From Patescibacteria group bacterium (GTDB lineage: Bacteria > Patescibacteriota > Gracilibacteria > BD1-5 > UBA2023), in NCBI GenBank assembly GCA_030836665.1, contig JAUPLX010000136.1, positions 1 to 6,193 of the forward strand: 6,193 nucleotides of DNA, read 5' to 3'. Every line of letters starts with the position of its first letter. The first letter of the stretch is position 1. Made by a program: the position numbers and the translations under genes. The notes beneath the pieces were generated by a model. The model ran no database searches. It worked only from the letters and a program-made list of their open reading frames with translations, and was not told the origin of the DNA. This document shows positions 6,067-6,193 of this stretch, piece after piece.

Positions 6067-6193
6067 CTACTTCTTGGATTTTTTTTGGAGATCCTCCTTT
6101 TTGAATCGAACGATTCGAACGTCTTCGATGGCGTTGTCATCGACCTTTTCGACGGTGAATTCGAAGCCGTCGTCTTTCGTGCCGATCATGATG
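6067..6193 (-). CDS. CorC/HlyC-type transporter-associated protein, C-terminal end only
   Basis: The last 41 codons of a minus-strand gene enter from the right edge and end in TAG at 6069-6067. The visible part, with GFEFTVEKVDDNAIEDVRIVR, fits the end of the transporter-associated (CorC_HlyC) domain. In that domain a G-x-x-F-x-V strand, a polar turn and a second strand x-V-x-I/V-x-R close the fold. It finishes with a lysine-rich tail (KKEDLQKKSKK). Full-length relatives are CBS-domain membrane proteins (CNNM/CorC, often annotated hemolysin) linked to magnesium or cobalt handling, but none of those domains lies inside the window. The gene is followed by der after 18 bases. A perfect AAAGGAGGAT sits inside this coding region (6091-6100), too far from the der ATG to serve it. 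The family call rests on a short segment. Confidence 0.6.
   Translation of the reverse strand, partial: IMIGTKDDGFEFTVEKVDDNAIEDVRIVRFKKEDLQKKSKK

Noticed and set aside
1..6193. UGA read as glycine (genetic code 25)
   Set aside because: About 5.9 kb of intact coding sequence contains no in-frame TGA. Under code 25 several would be expected in FtsH and Der, which are full length with the standard code.

Overview
The window holds seven protein genes, two of them cut off by its edges. It reads as ordinary bacterial chromosome with little space between genes and moderately high GC. There is no mobile element, phage gene, CRISPR array, tRNA or rRNA. A secreted lamin-tail-domain protein, standard FtsH and Der, very short intergenic gaps, no usable Shine-Dalgarno site at most starts and no TGA stop codon suggest a Patescibacteria/CPR-type bacterium, for example the Peregrinibacteria side. 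That placement is tentative because no taxonomic marker is present.

Layout from left to right. Positions 1-152 (minus) are the start of an exported protein whose first mature residues look like a lamin-tail domain. A factor-independent terminator at 205-233 separates it from ftsH (minus, 252-2225). Upstream of ftsH, on the same strand and 56 bases away, is a membrane-anchored TraB/GumN (Tiki)-like protein (2282-3367). A 43-base divergent spacer follows. It carries a near-consensus sigma70-type promoter and a 6-2-6 palindrome. The promoter reads right into a two-gene operon of unknown function: a small exported protein (3411-3845) and an acidic soluble protein (3845-4477) joined by a TAATG overlap. 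That operon converges on der (minus, 4582-6048) across an unusual 88-base structure with 13-base perfect inverted arms. Der lies just downstream of the 3' end of a CorC/HlyC-type transporter-associated gene (6067-6193).

The genes fall into two housekeeping pairs and one unknown pair. TraB-like plus FtsH form a membrane quality-control style pair. The CorC-like gene plus Der form a probable operon, with Der acting in 50S ribosome assembly. The most notable pattern is that four of the six visible start codons follow unbroken pyrimidine runs of 9-16 bases, placed 0-2 bases before the ATG. This is the opposite of a Shine-Dalgarno site. A perfect purine-rich SD-like string instead sits unused inside the corC-like gene. 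The unknown operon, the convergent-junction structure and these leaders are the parts most worth a second look.
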